A stretch of 34,880 nt of DNA from Pelagophyceae sp. CCMP2097. Its lineage: Eukaryota; Sar; Pelagophyceae. Location: the NCBI GenBank assembly GCA_026770575.1, contig MU657208.1:116650-151529 (forward strand). Reading direction: 5' to 3'. Each line of letters begins with the position of its first letter. The first letter of the stretch is position 1. Under the pieces are notes generated by a model that was not told where the DNA came from, did no database searches, and saw nothing but the letters and a program-made list of their open reading frames with translations. Of this stretch, positions 1-10,420 are shown in pieces. Position numbers and translations under genes: made by a program.

Positions 1-300
1 GCCAGCCGTCGCAACGCCGTCGGGCGGCGTGGGCACGATCAGGTCCAGGTAGTGCACGTCGAGGCCGAGCGCCAGCCACCGCAACGCCGTCAGACGCGAT
101 GGGCACGAGCGGGTCTAGGCGGTGCACGTCGAGGCCGAGCGCCAGGATCCGCCACGACGCCGTCGGGCAACGTGGACACGTGCAGGTACAGGCGCAGCAC
201 GTCAAGGCCGAGCGCCGGGTCTGCCGCGACGCCGTCGGGCGACGTTGGCACGAGCAGGTCCAGGCGGTGCACAGCCAGGCCGAACGCCGAGATCGCCGCT
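1..300. repeat. degenerate 70-73 bp tandem repeat at the left edge
   Basis: The motif GCACGTCGAGGCCGAGCGCC recurs, with changes, near positions 54, 124, 196 and 269, giving spacings of about 70, 72 and 73 bp. Each unit also carries CGACGCCGTCGGGC and a GGGCACGAGCAGGTC-like stretch. On the - strand two adjacent units read as similar 24-residue peptides (LPDGV and TSPDGV cores), but the unequal spacing breaks the frame in other units. It may be the end of a repeat protein gene lying outside the window, or non-coding satellite. I do not assign a gene. Confidence 0.7.
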
Positions 301-530
301 ATGGCGACGGGCGGACACGAGCGACGTGCCCACCGTGATGCCCACCTTGCTGCCCACAAATTTTCTTTGAGCGATTTGTGGCGGCGCCGAGCTGGTATTG
401 GGTACGTGCGCGCGCCACCGTCCGAGCCGCCGAGGCGGAGCTGACGAAGCGGAGGAGCGCAAGCGGCGCGCCCGCCACGGAATCCAGAGCAAAAAACATC
501 GCCAGGCTTCTTCTCCCAGGCTCTTGTAAT

Positions 531-683
531 TGAGGACCCGAAGGGTCCTTGCCGTTTAATCAACGTCAGTTTACGGCAAGGGCCCTCCGGGTCCTTTGAT
601 TGAAGGATTACCAGAGGCAATTTTGTCTGTCCGTCTGTCCGTCTGTCCTTCTGTCCTTCTGTCCTTCTGTCTGTCCGTCCCCG
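531..683. repeat. hairpin plus TGTC microsatellite repeat
   Basis: An inverted repeat (GAGGACCC...GGGTCC, TTGCCGT...ACGGCAA) spans about 531-600. It is followed by GGCAATTTTGTCTGTCCGTC and a run of TGTC/CGTC/CTTC tetramers to about 680. The microsatellite part resembles the ends of the repeats at 7449-7585 and 14463-14597, which also read ATTTTGTCTGTC or CTTTTGTCTGTC. It is probably a dispersed non-coding element. No ORF of note. Confidence 0.6.
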
Positions 684-1710
684 GGTAAATCCGTGAGGTT
701 CCACCTTTGGGAAGAAAAGGGCAGCAACTCGGCTGATTCAGCGATTGGTGGTTGATGCGATTGCTAAAATTGGGAGTGGAGGTCGAGCAGGAGCCTCATT
801 GGAATCATCATAGAAGAAGTTTTTGGTCACAGGTTCGAATCTGGTCGGCGGCAAAAAAAACAAAAAAAGAAATAGCTCAATAAGAAATAAAGAAAATTAA
901 AAATAAAGATAAGGAGGATTAGAAGGTTCGGCGATTAGATAAATAATTTTAATTATTTACGTGGGCATTGCAATGGGCTTTGGTTGTATCCTTCGCTCGA
1001 AGTCGGGTCCTCCATGTGCCTCCGGCGCGCTCTTGTAATAATACACTACCAGCTTAGGTCGTGTTTCAAAAATATCGCTAAAAACGTTATCGGAACGGTT
1101 ACAGATTCCAAATTTTCGATGCAAGGATTTGCAAATTCAAGCCCGTTATCATTGAAGTTCAGACTCGCTAGTTTTCGAAAGTCCGCAGGCCGAAGGTAGC
1201 TTTGGGGACCTCGTTCGGCGGGCGGGGGGCGGCTCCTTTGGACCCTAAGGGCTTCATCGCTTGGGGAGGCGAGGCCCATCCGATAGAAACCTTAGGGTCC
1301 AACGGAGCCCGCGTGGTTCGCGCGGTGTGGTGCCTCAAAAATGGACATATGTTCTCAAAAAGGGGAAGTCAAAAAAAAACTGGCCGAACCGCTGGCGCGC
1401 GGCGCGTTTCGCGACGGCCCCGTGCGCGCCGAGTCGGATCACGACAAGCGGCGCGACGGCGAGATGCTTGCGACTCAGACCTTATCTTGCTCACAGCTCT
1501 CCTTGTCTCAATAAGAACGATTTGATTCAGACTCAGACTGTACAGTAAACACACGCCGGATGTCATTTGACGGGCTTGCGGGGGCATGCAAAATCAAGTT
1601 TTAAGATGTGCTTTCGATAGCGATCTAAGCTGCTAGTGAGATTTTCGACTTCCCCAAAATCCCCCTCCCATTTCAGAGAAGTCTCAGAAGGGTCGGCGAT
1701 TCCTGCCCGC
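684..1710. other. intergenic stretch; possible tRNA-derived SINE tail
   Basis: No gene is recognised here. At about 828-870 the motif GGTTCGAATCTGG, a good Pol III B-box match, is followed by CGGCGGC and then an A-rich, AT-rich tract (about 850-960). This is the look of a tRNA-derived SINE 3' end. A related motif (GGTTCGAACC next to TGCCGCCG) occurs near 7042-7075. The remainder, 970-1710, is unremarkable sequence leading into the coiled-coil ORF. Confidence 0.3.
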
Positions 1711-2043
1711 ATGGACGACGACGACGACGCCAGTCTCTACGCCGGCCTCGACTCCATCCCCCCCGCGCCGCGCAGCCCGGACCGCGCGCAGCACGCACCC
1801 GAGCCGCGCGAGACGGCGGCGAGCGACGCGCTGCAAAGGGTGGTGGCCAGACTCTTAAAGGAGAACGACGACCTGCGTGCGATATTCGTCCTTTTGCCTC
1901 TCGTCTTTTCAGGAAACCCGACGTCGCAAATCGTTGCAGGCGTGCAGAACGACACGCTCGCGCGCAACATCTCGACGTTGTTTCATACTGCGAAGGCGGA
2001 GCTCTCGCGCAAGGACCGCGAGATCGAGCGACTCCGCGGCTAA
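1711..2043 (+). CDS. FLASH/CASP8AP2-like N-terminal coiled-coil protein (2 exons)
   Basis: The exons are 1711-1876 and 1940-2043. The 63-nt intron (1877-1939) has a GTGCGA donor and a TTGCAG acceptor. The spliced product is about 89 aa. An acidic start (MDDDDDASLYAGLDSIPP) carries the YAGLD motif. A coiled coil follows with ENDDLRVQNDTLARNIS and then TAKAELSRKDREIERLR. Both the YAGLD motif and the NIS-L--TA--E--RKD-EI--L pattern are what I know from the N-terminus of FLASH (CASP8AP2), the histone pre-mRNA processing factor. Removing the intron restores an uninterrupted heptad pattern, which supports the splice call. The protein is far shorter than animal FLASH. Its TAA stop lies 9 nt before the MMS19 ATG and in the same frame, so it could also be an upstream ORF or the N-terminus of a longer protein. 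Homology is moderately likely; function is inferred. Confidence 0.6.
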   Translation: MDDDDDASLYAGLDSIPPAPRSPDRAQHAPEPRETAASDALQRVVARLLKENDDLRAIFVLLPLVFSGNPTSQIVAGVQNDTLARNISTLFHTAKAELSRKDREIERLRG

Positions 2044-2052
2044 ACGCGTAAC

Positions 2053-5000
2053 ATGCTCTGGTTCCGGTCGAAGCGCGAGGCGGCCGAATCGCCGGCGCCG
2101 GAGATGTCGCCATGCGCGGCGTTTTGCGACGCGTCTCTGGATGATGGCCAGCATTTGGCAGCGTTCGAAAGCCTCAAAGCCGCATTCACCACCGTCGCCG
2201 CGCTCCTCAAGCCCGCCGAGCTCGGCGAACACCTCCGCAGCGAAGACGCAAAGGTCCGCGCGCGCGCGAGCATCTGCCTCGCCATGGTCTTCGAGGACGA
2301 CGCTCTCGGGGCGTGCACCGGGCTGACGTCGAACGAGCGCGCCGTCGTCGCGGCGTTTGTGGCGGCGCGGTGCGCGGACGCGCCTTCGGCGGCGTCGTCG
2401 CTCCGCGTCCTCTCCGCGCTGCTGGCGCGCGGCGTCGGCGACGGCGTCGCGCAGCTCGCGGCTAAGGCGGTGCTCGGGGGCGAGGTCCATATCCCGGCGC
2501 ACGCGCAGAAGACACGGCAGCGCGCCTGGGATCTCATCGACGCGGTGCTCGGCGTCGCCGACTTTGAAGCGTCGGGCGTGTATGGCGCGCTGCGCGAGTG
2601 TCTGGAGTTGGACGCCGGCGAAGCGTCGCCGACAGACGCCGAGCTCGTCGGCCGCGGCTTTGCGGCCGCCATCGCAGGAGAGAAGGACCCGCGCTGCCTC
2701 GTGCGCGGCCTCAACTGCGCGGCCAAGCTGCTCAAGGCCGTCGATGCCTCTGGCACGGACGTGGTCTTCGAGGCCCTGGCGCCGTATTTCCCCATTTCTT
2801 TTGCCCCGCCGGACCACGACCCTTACAACATTTCGCCCGAAGCTCTGCGCCGCGCTTTGCGCGCCGCGCTCTGCGCGACGCCGCGCAGCTGCGCCAGGTC
2901 GCTCGCGCTCGCCGTGGAGTACGTGGACAAAGGCGACGACGACGACGAACGCGACGAGGTAACGTGGAGACCGAGCCGAGTCAGTCCCTACCAAGTCGAG
3001 ACGGATCCGACGAGACGACCCCGTACCGGGATGCGACCCGATATCACCGGCCCGATGCCCGGTGCCTTGCTCTTGACGTCGTTTTGTAGGCGTGCGCGCT
3101 CGTCGCCGACGCTGCGGTGCTCGCCAGCGACGACGCCGTCGCCGCGCAGTGCGGCGCGCTCGGCGGCGCGCTCGCCGCAGACGCCTGCGAGACGAAGCGC
3201 GCGCTCGAGACGTGCGTGCAGCGCGCCGCCTTTGGTGGCGCCGCCTTTGGTGGCCGGGGTCGGCGGCGGCCGCACGCGCGCATCTAGGTCGCTCGCCGCC
3301 GTCGGCGCCATGGCAGCGCGGTGCGTGGCGTCGAACGCGCGGTGGCAGGCGTTCTTCGAAGATGGGGCGCTCCCGGCGCTCGAGGTCGCGTTTGACGAAT
3401 CGCAGGTCCGAAGCCCGCGCGACGCATCTGGCAAACGTGCTTTGCCACCGGAAAAGGGCAAAACTTGCATTGCCACCGGCATGACGGATTGAAGGGAGGA
3501 GTCAGAGGGGGCGTCAGGGAACTCCCTGGCCGTGCACCCGAAAGACGCGCGATTCCGGAGCGAGAGAACACCGTGCCTTTCAAACGCCGCAAAAATTCAA
3601 CGGCCACGCTAGATCGAGTGCGTCTCGAGCCGCCACGCGGCCTCGGCTCTCATTGCCGTCGCCAGCCGCGGCGCGCGCGCCTGGACGGACGTTGTGCGAG
3701 TCGCGGGCGCGCCGCTGGCGGCGACGGCCCGCGACTCTGAAATTTCCGGCCGGCGCCACGCTGCGCTCGAGACGCTCGCAGCGCTCGTCGGTGCGTCCAA
3801 CGCGGAGAGCGATCCAAGTGACGGGAGAGCGGCCGAGGGCGCGCTCCGAAGGATGCCTCAAACGATGAACATCGAAATGATGCAGTGATGCCTGAACCGT
3901 GCATAATGCCGCTTAGGCGCGGCGCCGCCGGGCGTCGACGTCGTCGAGCCGGAGTGCTTCGACGCGGTGCGCTCGGCACTCCTCGCGGCGTGCGCCGACT
4001 CGGAGGCGGCGGGGTTCGGCGCGCGCGGCCTCGCGGCGCTCGCGCGCCGCGGCTCGACCGCGGCGGCGACTGACGCCGACGTGACGGCGGCGCTGGCGGC
4101 GCTGTGCCGCGTGCCCGGCGCGCGTGCGGGCGCGCAGCTCGCGGTGGACGTGGGCGTCACGGCGCGCAGCCGGCCGGACGTGGCGCTCAGCGTCGCGCGC
4201 GAGGCGGCGTCGCTCAACGCTTTGGCGAGCCTCTGCGCCGCCGAAGGCGTGACGCCCGTCTTCCTCGACCGCTGCGCAGCTGCGTTCGCGCAAAACGGCA
4301 CGGACGACGGTGCGTCGGGAGAGAACGCTTGCGGGAACGGCGCCTGTCCGAGGCACAACTGTCCGAGGCACAAATGCACAAAACGCGCCGCGGTAGGCTC
4401 CAGCGCGACGGTGGCGCTGGGCGCGGCGCTGGAGCGGCACTGCGTGGGCGGCGCCGCGGGCGTCGCGCTGGCGTCGCGGCTGCTGTCGCACGCACCGCTC
4501 GTCGCCGCGCTCGCCCAAGCGTCGGTCGAAGACGCAGCCGCAGCCGCCGTGGCGCACCGCGCGGTAAGTCCGCTCTCGAGGCGAAGGGCCCGAGACGTTG
4601 CGTCGTCGGTCGAGGTTCTTTTTTTGAGCCGTGTTGAAAAACGCCGCGTTGAAGGACGCGCGCCCTTGCAAGGAAGGAGTTTGGGACTTTGAAATATGTT
4701 TGGCGCCTTTTGAATCTAAATTTGATGTGCGGCGCCTTTTGAACTTTTGAACGACCCCCCCGCAGGCGTCGCATGCGTCGACTGCGGCGCGCGCGGCGTG
4801 CGTCGAGCAGCTGAGCGACGCGCCGCCAAGCAGCGTGCTCGCGGCGGTGCTGTGCGCACTGGACAAGCGGACGGACTGGACGCCACGCCTGGCCTCCCTC
4901 GCCGAGGCGCTGATAGACGGCCTCGGGCGCACGAATGCGAGCGGCGCGTCGGCGCTCGACTCCGTCGAGGCGCTGCTCATGCGCGCGCCGCGAAACGCAA

Positions 5001-5776
5001 TTGGCGCGCTGCTGCTCCGCCTCGGCGCTGTCGACGCCGACGCGGCGGCGCGCGTCGTCGTCTCGCGCTCCGACGCCGACGCGGCGGCGTACGACCGCGT
5101 CGCCTCGGCGCTCGCGACGGCGCCGCCGTCGGACGTCCGCGCGCTCCTCGCCGACGACGTGTTTGGCGCGCGCGACGTTGCGACGAGCCACGCGTCGCGG
5201 TTCTGGAAGCAGCGCCTCTACGCGCGCTGCGCGCCGCACCTTTTCGCCACCGGCCGCAGCGGCGGCGCTGGCGCGGCGGCGTCGCTGTGCGCGCTCGCGC
5301 TGGCGGCGCCGCCGTCAGCGCGCGTGGCGCACAGCGCGCAGCTCGTCGACGTGGCCATCTTCGCCCTCGCCGACGACGCCGCCGACGACGCCTCTGCGCT
5401 CCTCGACCGCCTCGTCGGCGACTCGCCCGACGCGCTCAAAGCCGTCGCAGCGCAGCTCCAGCGCGCCTTTGACGCCCTCCTCGCCGTCACCACGACGCAC
5501 AAGGACCCAAAGGTCCGTCGGCGGCCGGGTCCTCGAAGTCGTCCGTTGGGTCCTCGAAGTCGTCCCTTCCCATCGAGTCCTCAGGCGCGGCGCGACGCGA
5601 TCCGCACGCTGGGCCGGCTCTGCGACGAGCTGGGCCACACGCAGCTGTACCCGCACCGCGCCAAGGTGGCGCTGGGCCTCCGCGCCGCGCTCGACGACGA
5701 CCTCCGCGCCATCCGCCATCTCGCCGCAAGAGTCCGCAACGCCTGGCTCATCAAGGTCGGAGGCTCCATCGCCTAA
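2053..5776 (+). CDS. MMS19: MMS19, cytosolic iron-sulfur targeting scaffold (8 exons)
   Basis: Exons: 2053-2958, 3090-3211, 3288-3405, 3613-3790, 3917-4309, 4397-4563, 4766-5512, 5585-5776. All phases agree and the total is 2823 nt (940 aa; animal and plant MMS19 are about 1,030-1,130 aa). MMS19 is a HEAT-repeat scaffold of the CIA targeting complex that hands Fe-S clusters to DNA polymerases, helicases and primase. The N-terminal MMS19 region is clear: GEKDPRCLVRGL near residue 215, then YFPISFAPPDHDPYNIS-EALR-ALRAAL near 255-280, the family's signature block. The C-terminus has the conserved block YPHRAKVALGLRAALDDDLR followed by VRNAWL. HEAT-like helices fill the middle. Donors are mostly GTGCGT or similar. 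The acceptor is AG|G at six of the seven introns and AG|A before exon 4 (3613). The start is the first ATG, 9 nt after the upstream stop. The exon 2/3 junction could alternatively use a GC donor a few nt downstream; I preferred GTGCGT. Confidence 0.95.
3212..3287 (+). repeat. MMS19 intron 2 with internal tandem duplication
   Basis: This 76-nt intron (GTGCGT...CATCTAG) contains CGCCGCCTTTGGTGG twice in tandem. Similar short tandem copies occur in MMS19 introns 5 (CTGTCCGAGGCACAA twice, about 4344-4376), 6 (GGCGCCTTTTGAA twice) and 7 (GTCCTCGAAGTCGTCC twice, 5530-5567). Confidence 0.7.
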
Positions 5777-5842
5777 ATCGGCACCGCACGCAACGCCTGG
5801 CTCATCAAGGTCGGAGGCTCCATCGCCTAAATCGGCACCGCA
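5735..5842 (+). repeat. 54-bp tandem duplication over the MMS19 stop codon
   Basis: A 54-bp unit starting CGCAACGCCTGGCTCATC occurs twice back to back (5735-5788 and 5789-5842) and appears identical. The first copy encodes the final MMS19 residues (NAWLIKVGGSIA) and the TAA at 5774-5776. The second copy repeats the same coding end and stop in the same frame, because 54 is a multiple of 3. It is a recent duplication that leaves the protein unchanged. Confidence 0.9.
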
Positions 5843-6433
5843 CGCAGACGCCGCCACGCCGGTGGACGAGGCCCCGCCCCGACCTCGCGCGGCCGCGGCC
5901 TGCGGACCAGCGTGCCGCCTCGCTTTTGGACCGCAAGATGAAGCCCCCCGGCCGGCTTCGTGGCCGCAACACCTGACAATTGTAAGGGAGGGATCCCTGA
6001 GCCGGAACCTTGATCTGCGTCGCGGCCGGCGAGAGGCCGCCGGAACCGACGGACGTCGAGTAGTCTGCAAAGTTTGAGCCGCTGGCGACGCCCTCTGCCG
6101 CGCGGAGCTACGCGCGCACGGTCAAACACCTGCGAAATCGCCGTGGACGCGCTTCGCGCAGTCGCACAAGATGCTCGGCTCGTCAGCGACGATGCCCGTG
6201 CAGCGGCAGCTGCAGCAAAGCCCCGGGGCGTGAACACGCGTCGGGAATGCCTCCGGTGCCACCTACTTAGAGGTGAACACTATAGCAGGAAGGGTCTCGG
6301 AACGCACGTGCGTGACGAATGCGAACCGAGCACGTTGATCGTCGTTGTATATCTTACACGCGCACGAGCAGCGTCGTAGGAACCATAACCGTAGAAAGTG
6401 AGAGAAGGAGAACTCTTTAACCTTTTCGACTTT
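5843..6433 (+). other. MMS19 3' flank; no gene recognised
   Basis: The region is GC-rich with one stretch that reads like protein in one + frame (about 6150-6230: WTRFAQSHKMLGSSATMPVQ then a stop), but it has no start, no partner exons and no family I recognise. It may be a decayed gene fragment. From about 6240 the sequence becomes ordinary intergenic DNA. Confidence 0.3.
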
Positions 6434-6786
6434 CTAAATCGGGTCCATTTCGTGCAACGGAGATTTCGCGCCGGCGGGTGGGGCTACGGGGATGCGCGCC
6501 GGGGTTGCGCGCCGGAGACGGTGCGACGGTGCGGACGTCGGATTACGTCGGCCGCGCCGTCGAAGCAGTCGCGACTGCCCTCGCGGGAGGCGCTTCGATA
6601 GGCACGGAGGTCCCCTACGCGCGCCCTAGCTGAGGCGCCTGTAGCCACGCGACAACGGCCGATGGCGCCGAACTTTTTGGACCAGGCCCAAGTAGGCGCC
6701 ACCGCGCGTCGACCCACACCGTTTCCATGCCCGTAGCCCCACCCGCCGGCGCGAAATCCCCGTTGCACGGAATGGGGCCGATTTAG
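6434..6786. mobile_element. short TIR (foldback-type) element, 61-bp arms
   Basis: The arms are 6434-6494 and 6726-6786 in inverted orientation, about 56 of 61 positions matching. Each outer end reads CTAAATCGG and each inner end GGCGGGTGGGGCTACGGG. The 230-bp centre has no convincing ORF. This is a non-autonomous MITE-like element. I could not see a clear target duplication because a second element starts 26 bp to the right. Confidence 0.75.
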
Positions 6787-6812
6787 ATCGATGTTTTTGG
6801 TAAAGAGGGATA

Positions 6813-7437
6813 CATTAGACAGATTCACTTTAATTAACTAGTTCAGAACTGGTTCAGAAAATGACAAATACACAGTTCAGAACACTTCCGTCAGAGTTAA
6901 GATTAACCAGTCCTGAACTAGTTCAGAACTAGTTCAGAACTGTTCTGAATTGAGAAAAAACCGCAAATGTGGCTGTCTCAATTGTTCAAAAATTAAAAAA
7001 TAGATTGAGTGAGGCTTTGTTCAAATCCAGATTAGGTTCGAAATGCCGCCGTTGGGGTTCGAACCGGCTCACCTAGATTTCGATGGAACGTGACTGCAAT
7101 CGCCAAAATAAAGATGATAAAATGCCGCCGTCTCCGGGTCTGAACTCAAAGTGCAAATACGATTTCTGAACTCTTCTGAACTAGGAAGTTCCGTCCCCTA
7201 TTGGATTCTGCTCCCTATTGGATTCGGAATGGCCAATGAGAGGGCTTGAAAATGCAATTTATTCAGAAAAAGCATTTTTGCACCAATCCAAGAGCTTTAA
7301 AAGTGTGAAAAAGTTCAGAAGAAGGTTGGAATCCAATAGGAGATCCTGAATCCAACAGGGGAAAGGACTTCCTATCGCCTTAACTCATATTTGCATACGA
7401 TTGCTGAACCAGTTAAATAAAGTGAACCTGTCTATTG
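6813..7437. mobile_element. MITE family A, copy 1 (TA-flanked, CATTAGACAG TIR)
   Basis: The left end reads CATTAGACAGATTCACTTTA and the right end is its inverted partner (CAATAGACAGGTTCACTTTA on the other strand). Both are flanked by TA (6811-6812 and 7438-7439), as expected for Tc1/mariner-type insertion. The interior is AT-rich with many GTTCAGAAC palindrome-like motifs, and includes a tRNA-like GGTTCGAACC motif near 7057. No transposase ORF. Copy 2 is at 13036-13715. Confidence 0.8.
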
Positions 7438-7448
7438 TACAACTGTTC

Positions 7449-7585
7449 AGATCTCGGGGGGGTCTTTGGATTTGAAAAAATCTAGGCCCCTTTCCGCGGG
7501 TCGTTATTAAAGATCATCCATGCGCAATTTTGTCTGTCGGTCTTTCCGTCTGTCTAATTCGCAGTTCTATACGTGCGGAACTTTT
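7449..7585. repeat. dispersed repeat, copy at 7449 (TGTC family)
   Basis: It shares GGGGGTCTTTGGATTTGAAA, CTTTTCCG-GGGTCGTTATT and ATGCGCA-TTTTGTCTGTC with 14463-14597, and both end in a GTGCGGAAC motif. The two copies differ by scattered substitutions, so they are old. No coding content. Confidence 0.75.
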
Positions 7586-8563
7586 TCTCCAGAAGCACCA
7601 CCGGTAGTGCCTGCAAGCCCCTGTCTTTGGATTGGTCGAACAAATGCAGCTGAAAACTCATAAAATGGGTGGCTCATAAAAATTGTCCGGCAACATGGCG
7701 ACGTATTCAAAGTTTGAGCCGCGGCTAATATTTGATCTTCAATACAGGTTTGTCGGGGACCCTTCTCGGACCCTTTCTCGGGGCCCTTCTTGGGATCCCG
7801 GAGGTCCTGGCGCGCCGGAGCGGCGACGCATTCGCTCATCGGCAAGGTGCACTACGGCCACGATGGCGTGCAGATGATCGCGTTCCAGGTATCGCACGGA
7901 CTCGCGAACGACTGCAGGCCACCTACCCACATTCCCGCGCTGTGACGGGAGTGCTCGGCCGATCCCCAACCCCAACCCACCCACCACTCTCCACCCCCAC
8001 CCACCTGTGCCAGTGCGCGCTGGCTTCGAGCTACGGCGGTCGGGTATTTGTGGGTATATTGGGTATAAACGCTAAACCGACGTGAACTGCCGGGTATTTC
8101 TAGATGATTCCTCGGGCCTTCGCAGCGCCCTCGCTCGAGGCGTGCCGCAAACGTGCGGCCGTGGAAGTCGAGCTCCGTGATTGGGCGAAAAGGGGTGTTC
8201 TCGGGACACTCAACCCCAACCAACCCACAGCGCCTCACTCGACACGGGGTGGTCTCGCGACCCCCCACTCCCACCTTACCACGGCGGCTCGATCGACACG
8301 GGGGGTCTCGCGATCCCCTCCACCCCTCCAAACCCCCAATCCAACAGCGTCCACGACACGCGCCGAATAAGCCACCCCCCACCCCCAACAGCCCAAGAAA
8401 AATTCGGTACCATGAATGTACTGTTGGAAGTTCGTCTGGATCCTCGCGGCCTATTGGACCTACTGCAAACCTCCTCGAGGTGGGAGCGTGCGCATACGAC
8501 CCCCGTGACACGGCCCATCCGCCCCGACTTCGGATTTTCGTAAACACACACCGAAACAGGAAC
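7586..8563 (+). other. exon-like fragment and pyrimidine-rich repeats
   Basis: At about 7807-7890 one + frame reads like protein (ATHSLIGKVHYGHDGVQMIAFQ) and ends at a plausible GTATCG donor. I could not connect it to other exons or name a family. From 7966 the DNA is C-rich, with CCCAACC runs and two copies of TCGACACGGGG-GGTCTCGCGA (about 8239 and 8291). I see no intact gene. Confidence 0.3.
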
Positions 8564-8565
8564 AT

Positions 8566-8743
8566 TCCACCCCCAATTAGAATCGGCTTTCCCGGAAATC
8601 CCCCAATAAGAATCAACCTTTTTCTGAACATATTCTGCTATATCGGAGCAACTTGATTCCCTTTTTCTGAACATATAATATTTCCAAGCTCCCTGATTGG
8701 TCAGAAACGATTCTAATTGGGGATTGTTTTAATTGGGGGTGGA
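8566..8743. mobile_element. small TIR element, about 178 bp
   Basis: The left end is TCCACCCCCAATTAGAATCG (8566-8585). The right end has the inverted CGATTCTAATTGGGG (8708-8722) and then AATTGGGGGTGGA (8731-8743), as if a short segment were inserted into the right TIR. The interior is AT-rich. Non-coding MITE. Confidence 0.6.
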
Positions 8744-9123
8744 GCTTCCTACCCTTATGAATTCTTCAAAATTCCTTATCAATAAAGCTCATATTTATAA
8801 GGACTCAAACAAATACCCACAACTGGCCATTGCAGTAGCTTAGAAATAGGGTATCTTGTACGGGCGTCTCCCGGGGAGACCGGGTAAAGACTACCGCGTG
8901 CCCGGGGCGTCGAATAAGGCGCTCAAAAGCCCGCGGGGCTTAATTCTGATATTTTATTATAAATCGGGGCCAAGGAGCACGATTCGCACACACAAAAATG
9001 TGACCAGCCGATTCCTTGCCCCCACTTATCCCCACTTCCATCAAAAGCCCCGGTTCGAGCACGTAACTCTGGCCGTCGCCGGCGAAATTGAAAAAGCGGG
9101 ACCCCCGGTGTTTGGTCTTTAGT

Positions 9124-9732
9124 TTAACGGACTGCATATTGTGGATCGGGTCATTCTTAGCGGAAGGAGTCGCGCGGCGCAACTGGCGCCCGATGCTCGC
9201 ACAGTCCGTCAAGCAGGCCGAGGACGCACCCAACGGGAGCTACATCCGCACCTGGGGCATCGCGAACATGCGCGAGGACGCGCGCCTCAAGCTCGAGCGC
9301 CTCGAGTGCTACGTCGGCGCGGTGTCGCCCGGCGTCGGGGCCAACCGCGACACGCCGGGCGCGCGCTTCTCCGCACGCCGCGCGGCCTACACTACTGCGC
9401 AAGGACTCGGGCCAAGCGCGGGCGTCTTCTATTCACGCGACGACCGCCGCGGGTGGCGCCGAACGTCGTCGGGCGTGATACCCAGTCGCCGCCGCTTGTC
9501 TCCGACTTCAGTTGCCTTTTCGAATTTCTTTGATACTTTACTAAAGGTTCTGTGTCTTGGGCAAACATCTGTTCTAAGGTGCAAACATCGGCTTAAACAA
9601 GGCCTTCCGAACGTTTCATCGCGCGCCACGAACGGCGCACAACAAGCCCGCAAAGTATTTGCCAAGTTGGATTAGGCCAAAGGCTTGTTTAGGCTTGTCA
9701 TTAAAGGACTGCTATTGTGGATCGGTCAAGTT
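9124..9732 (+). other. exon-like segment between 30-bp direct repeats
   Basis: The motif GGACTGC(AT)ATTGTGGATCGG(G)TCA occurs at about 9129-9153 and again at 9706-9729. Between them a + frame at 9193-9390 reads like real protein (AEDAPNGSYIRTWGIANMR, then ARLKLERLECYVGAVSPGV) with strongly GC-rich codon use. No family is recognised and no start is visible, so it may be an exon of a gene damaged by insertions, possibly together with 7807-7890. After about 9400 the frame loses coding character. Confidence 0.35.
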
Positions 9733-10200
9733 TCTTGAGTGCAAGCATTTGCTTTTTCCCTTTCTTACTTGTCCTAAACCCGGGCTCTTGACGAGGCCCT
9801 TTGTACGAGCTTCTGCCGGGAGCACTCCTAGGGGGCTCCCACGTCGATGATCGGGGCGTTCGGTCTCCCTGGCGCCGAAAGGGCATTGCCGAAGGGCCTT
9901 TAGTGGCCTCCGTCATCAACGAGGCCTTGGGGCTCCGCACGCCCGCGGGTTTCGAGTCCACGGTCCCGCTGGATCCTCGAGTCCGACTTTTGACAGGGCG
10001 TGCGGCACTTTGCGGGCTCCTTTTTGATTCGCTGATGGGCGCGGCATCAGTCAATCCTTTTTTTGGCCCGTCACTGCTACCGTGAAAAAAACGTAGGAGG
10101 CGCAAATTCTTAAAAAAGAGCCCCCCCCAAGCCATCGTACAGCCATCGTACACTCGCAGGGAACCGCCCTAGTGACGCTCCGCCGCAGCCACGTCCTCTA
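9733..10200 (+). other. open segment of unknown nature
   Basis: A + frame from about 9801 to 10085 is open (ending NPFFGPSLLP and a stop) but its codon use is less GC-biased than the real exons and it matches nothing I know. The rest is poly-A/C rich. It could be a fragment of a retroelement or chance. Confidence 0.2.
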
Positions 10201-10397
10201 GAGCAGTCCAAATTAGATCAGCCGCTTTTAATAAATTAATTTGGGCGAATATCCTACCAGAGCCTTATAATCGAAGATCGTAGGAGACCTCGCTATAGGG
10301 AAGTCTTACGACGGTCACATGGGGTCCGCACCTGCGATTACCGATGATAAGGTTTGATAGGATATCGCAAAAACACATCATCGATAACTTGGACTTG
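10201..10397. mobile_element. foldback element family B, copy 1
   Basis: It begins GAGCAGTCCAAATTAGATCA and ends GATAACTTGGACTTGA, as does copy 2 (10421-10664) with minor changes. Both have TTTGGGCGAAT a short way in. The interior is an imperfect hairpin: about 10250-10273 (ATCCTACCAGAGCC) pairs with 10342-10364 (GGTTTGATAGGAT). No ORF. Confidence 0.65.
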
Positions 10398-10420
10398 AGG
10401 AGGCTGATTTGATTTGTACT

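Noticed and set aside
1909..2994. A 361-codon - strand frame
   Set aside because: It is a shadow of MMS19 exon 1, whose + strand product has conserved family motifs.
9801..10085. A 94-codon + frame as a gene
   Set aside because: Codon use is unlike the confirmed exons and no family is recognised, so it is left as an unassigned segment.
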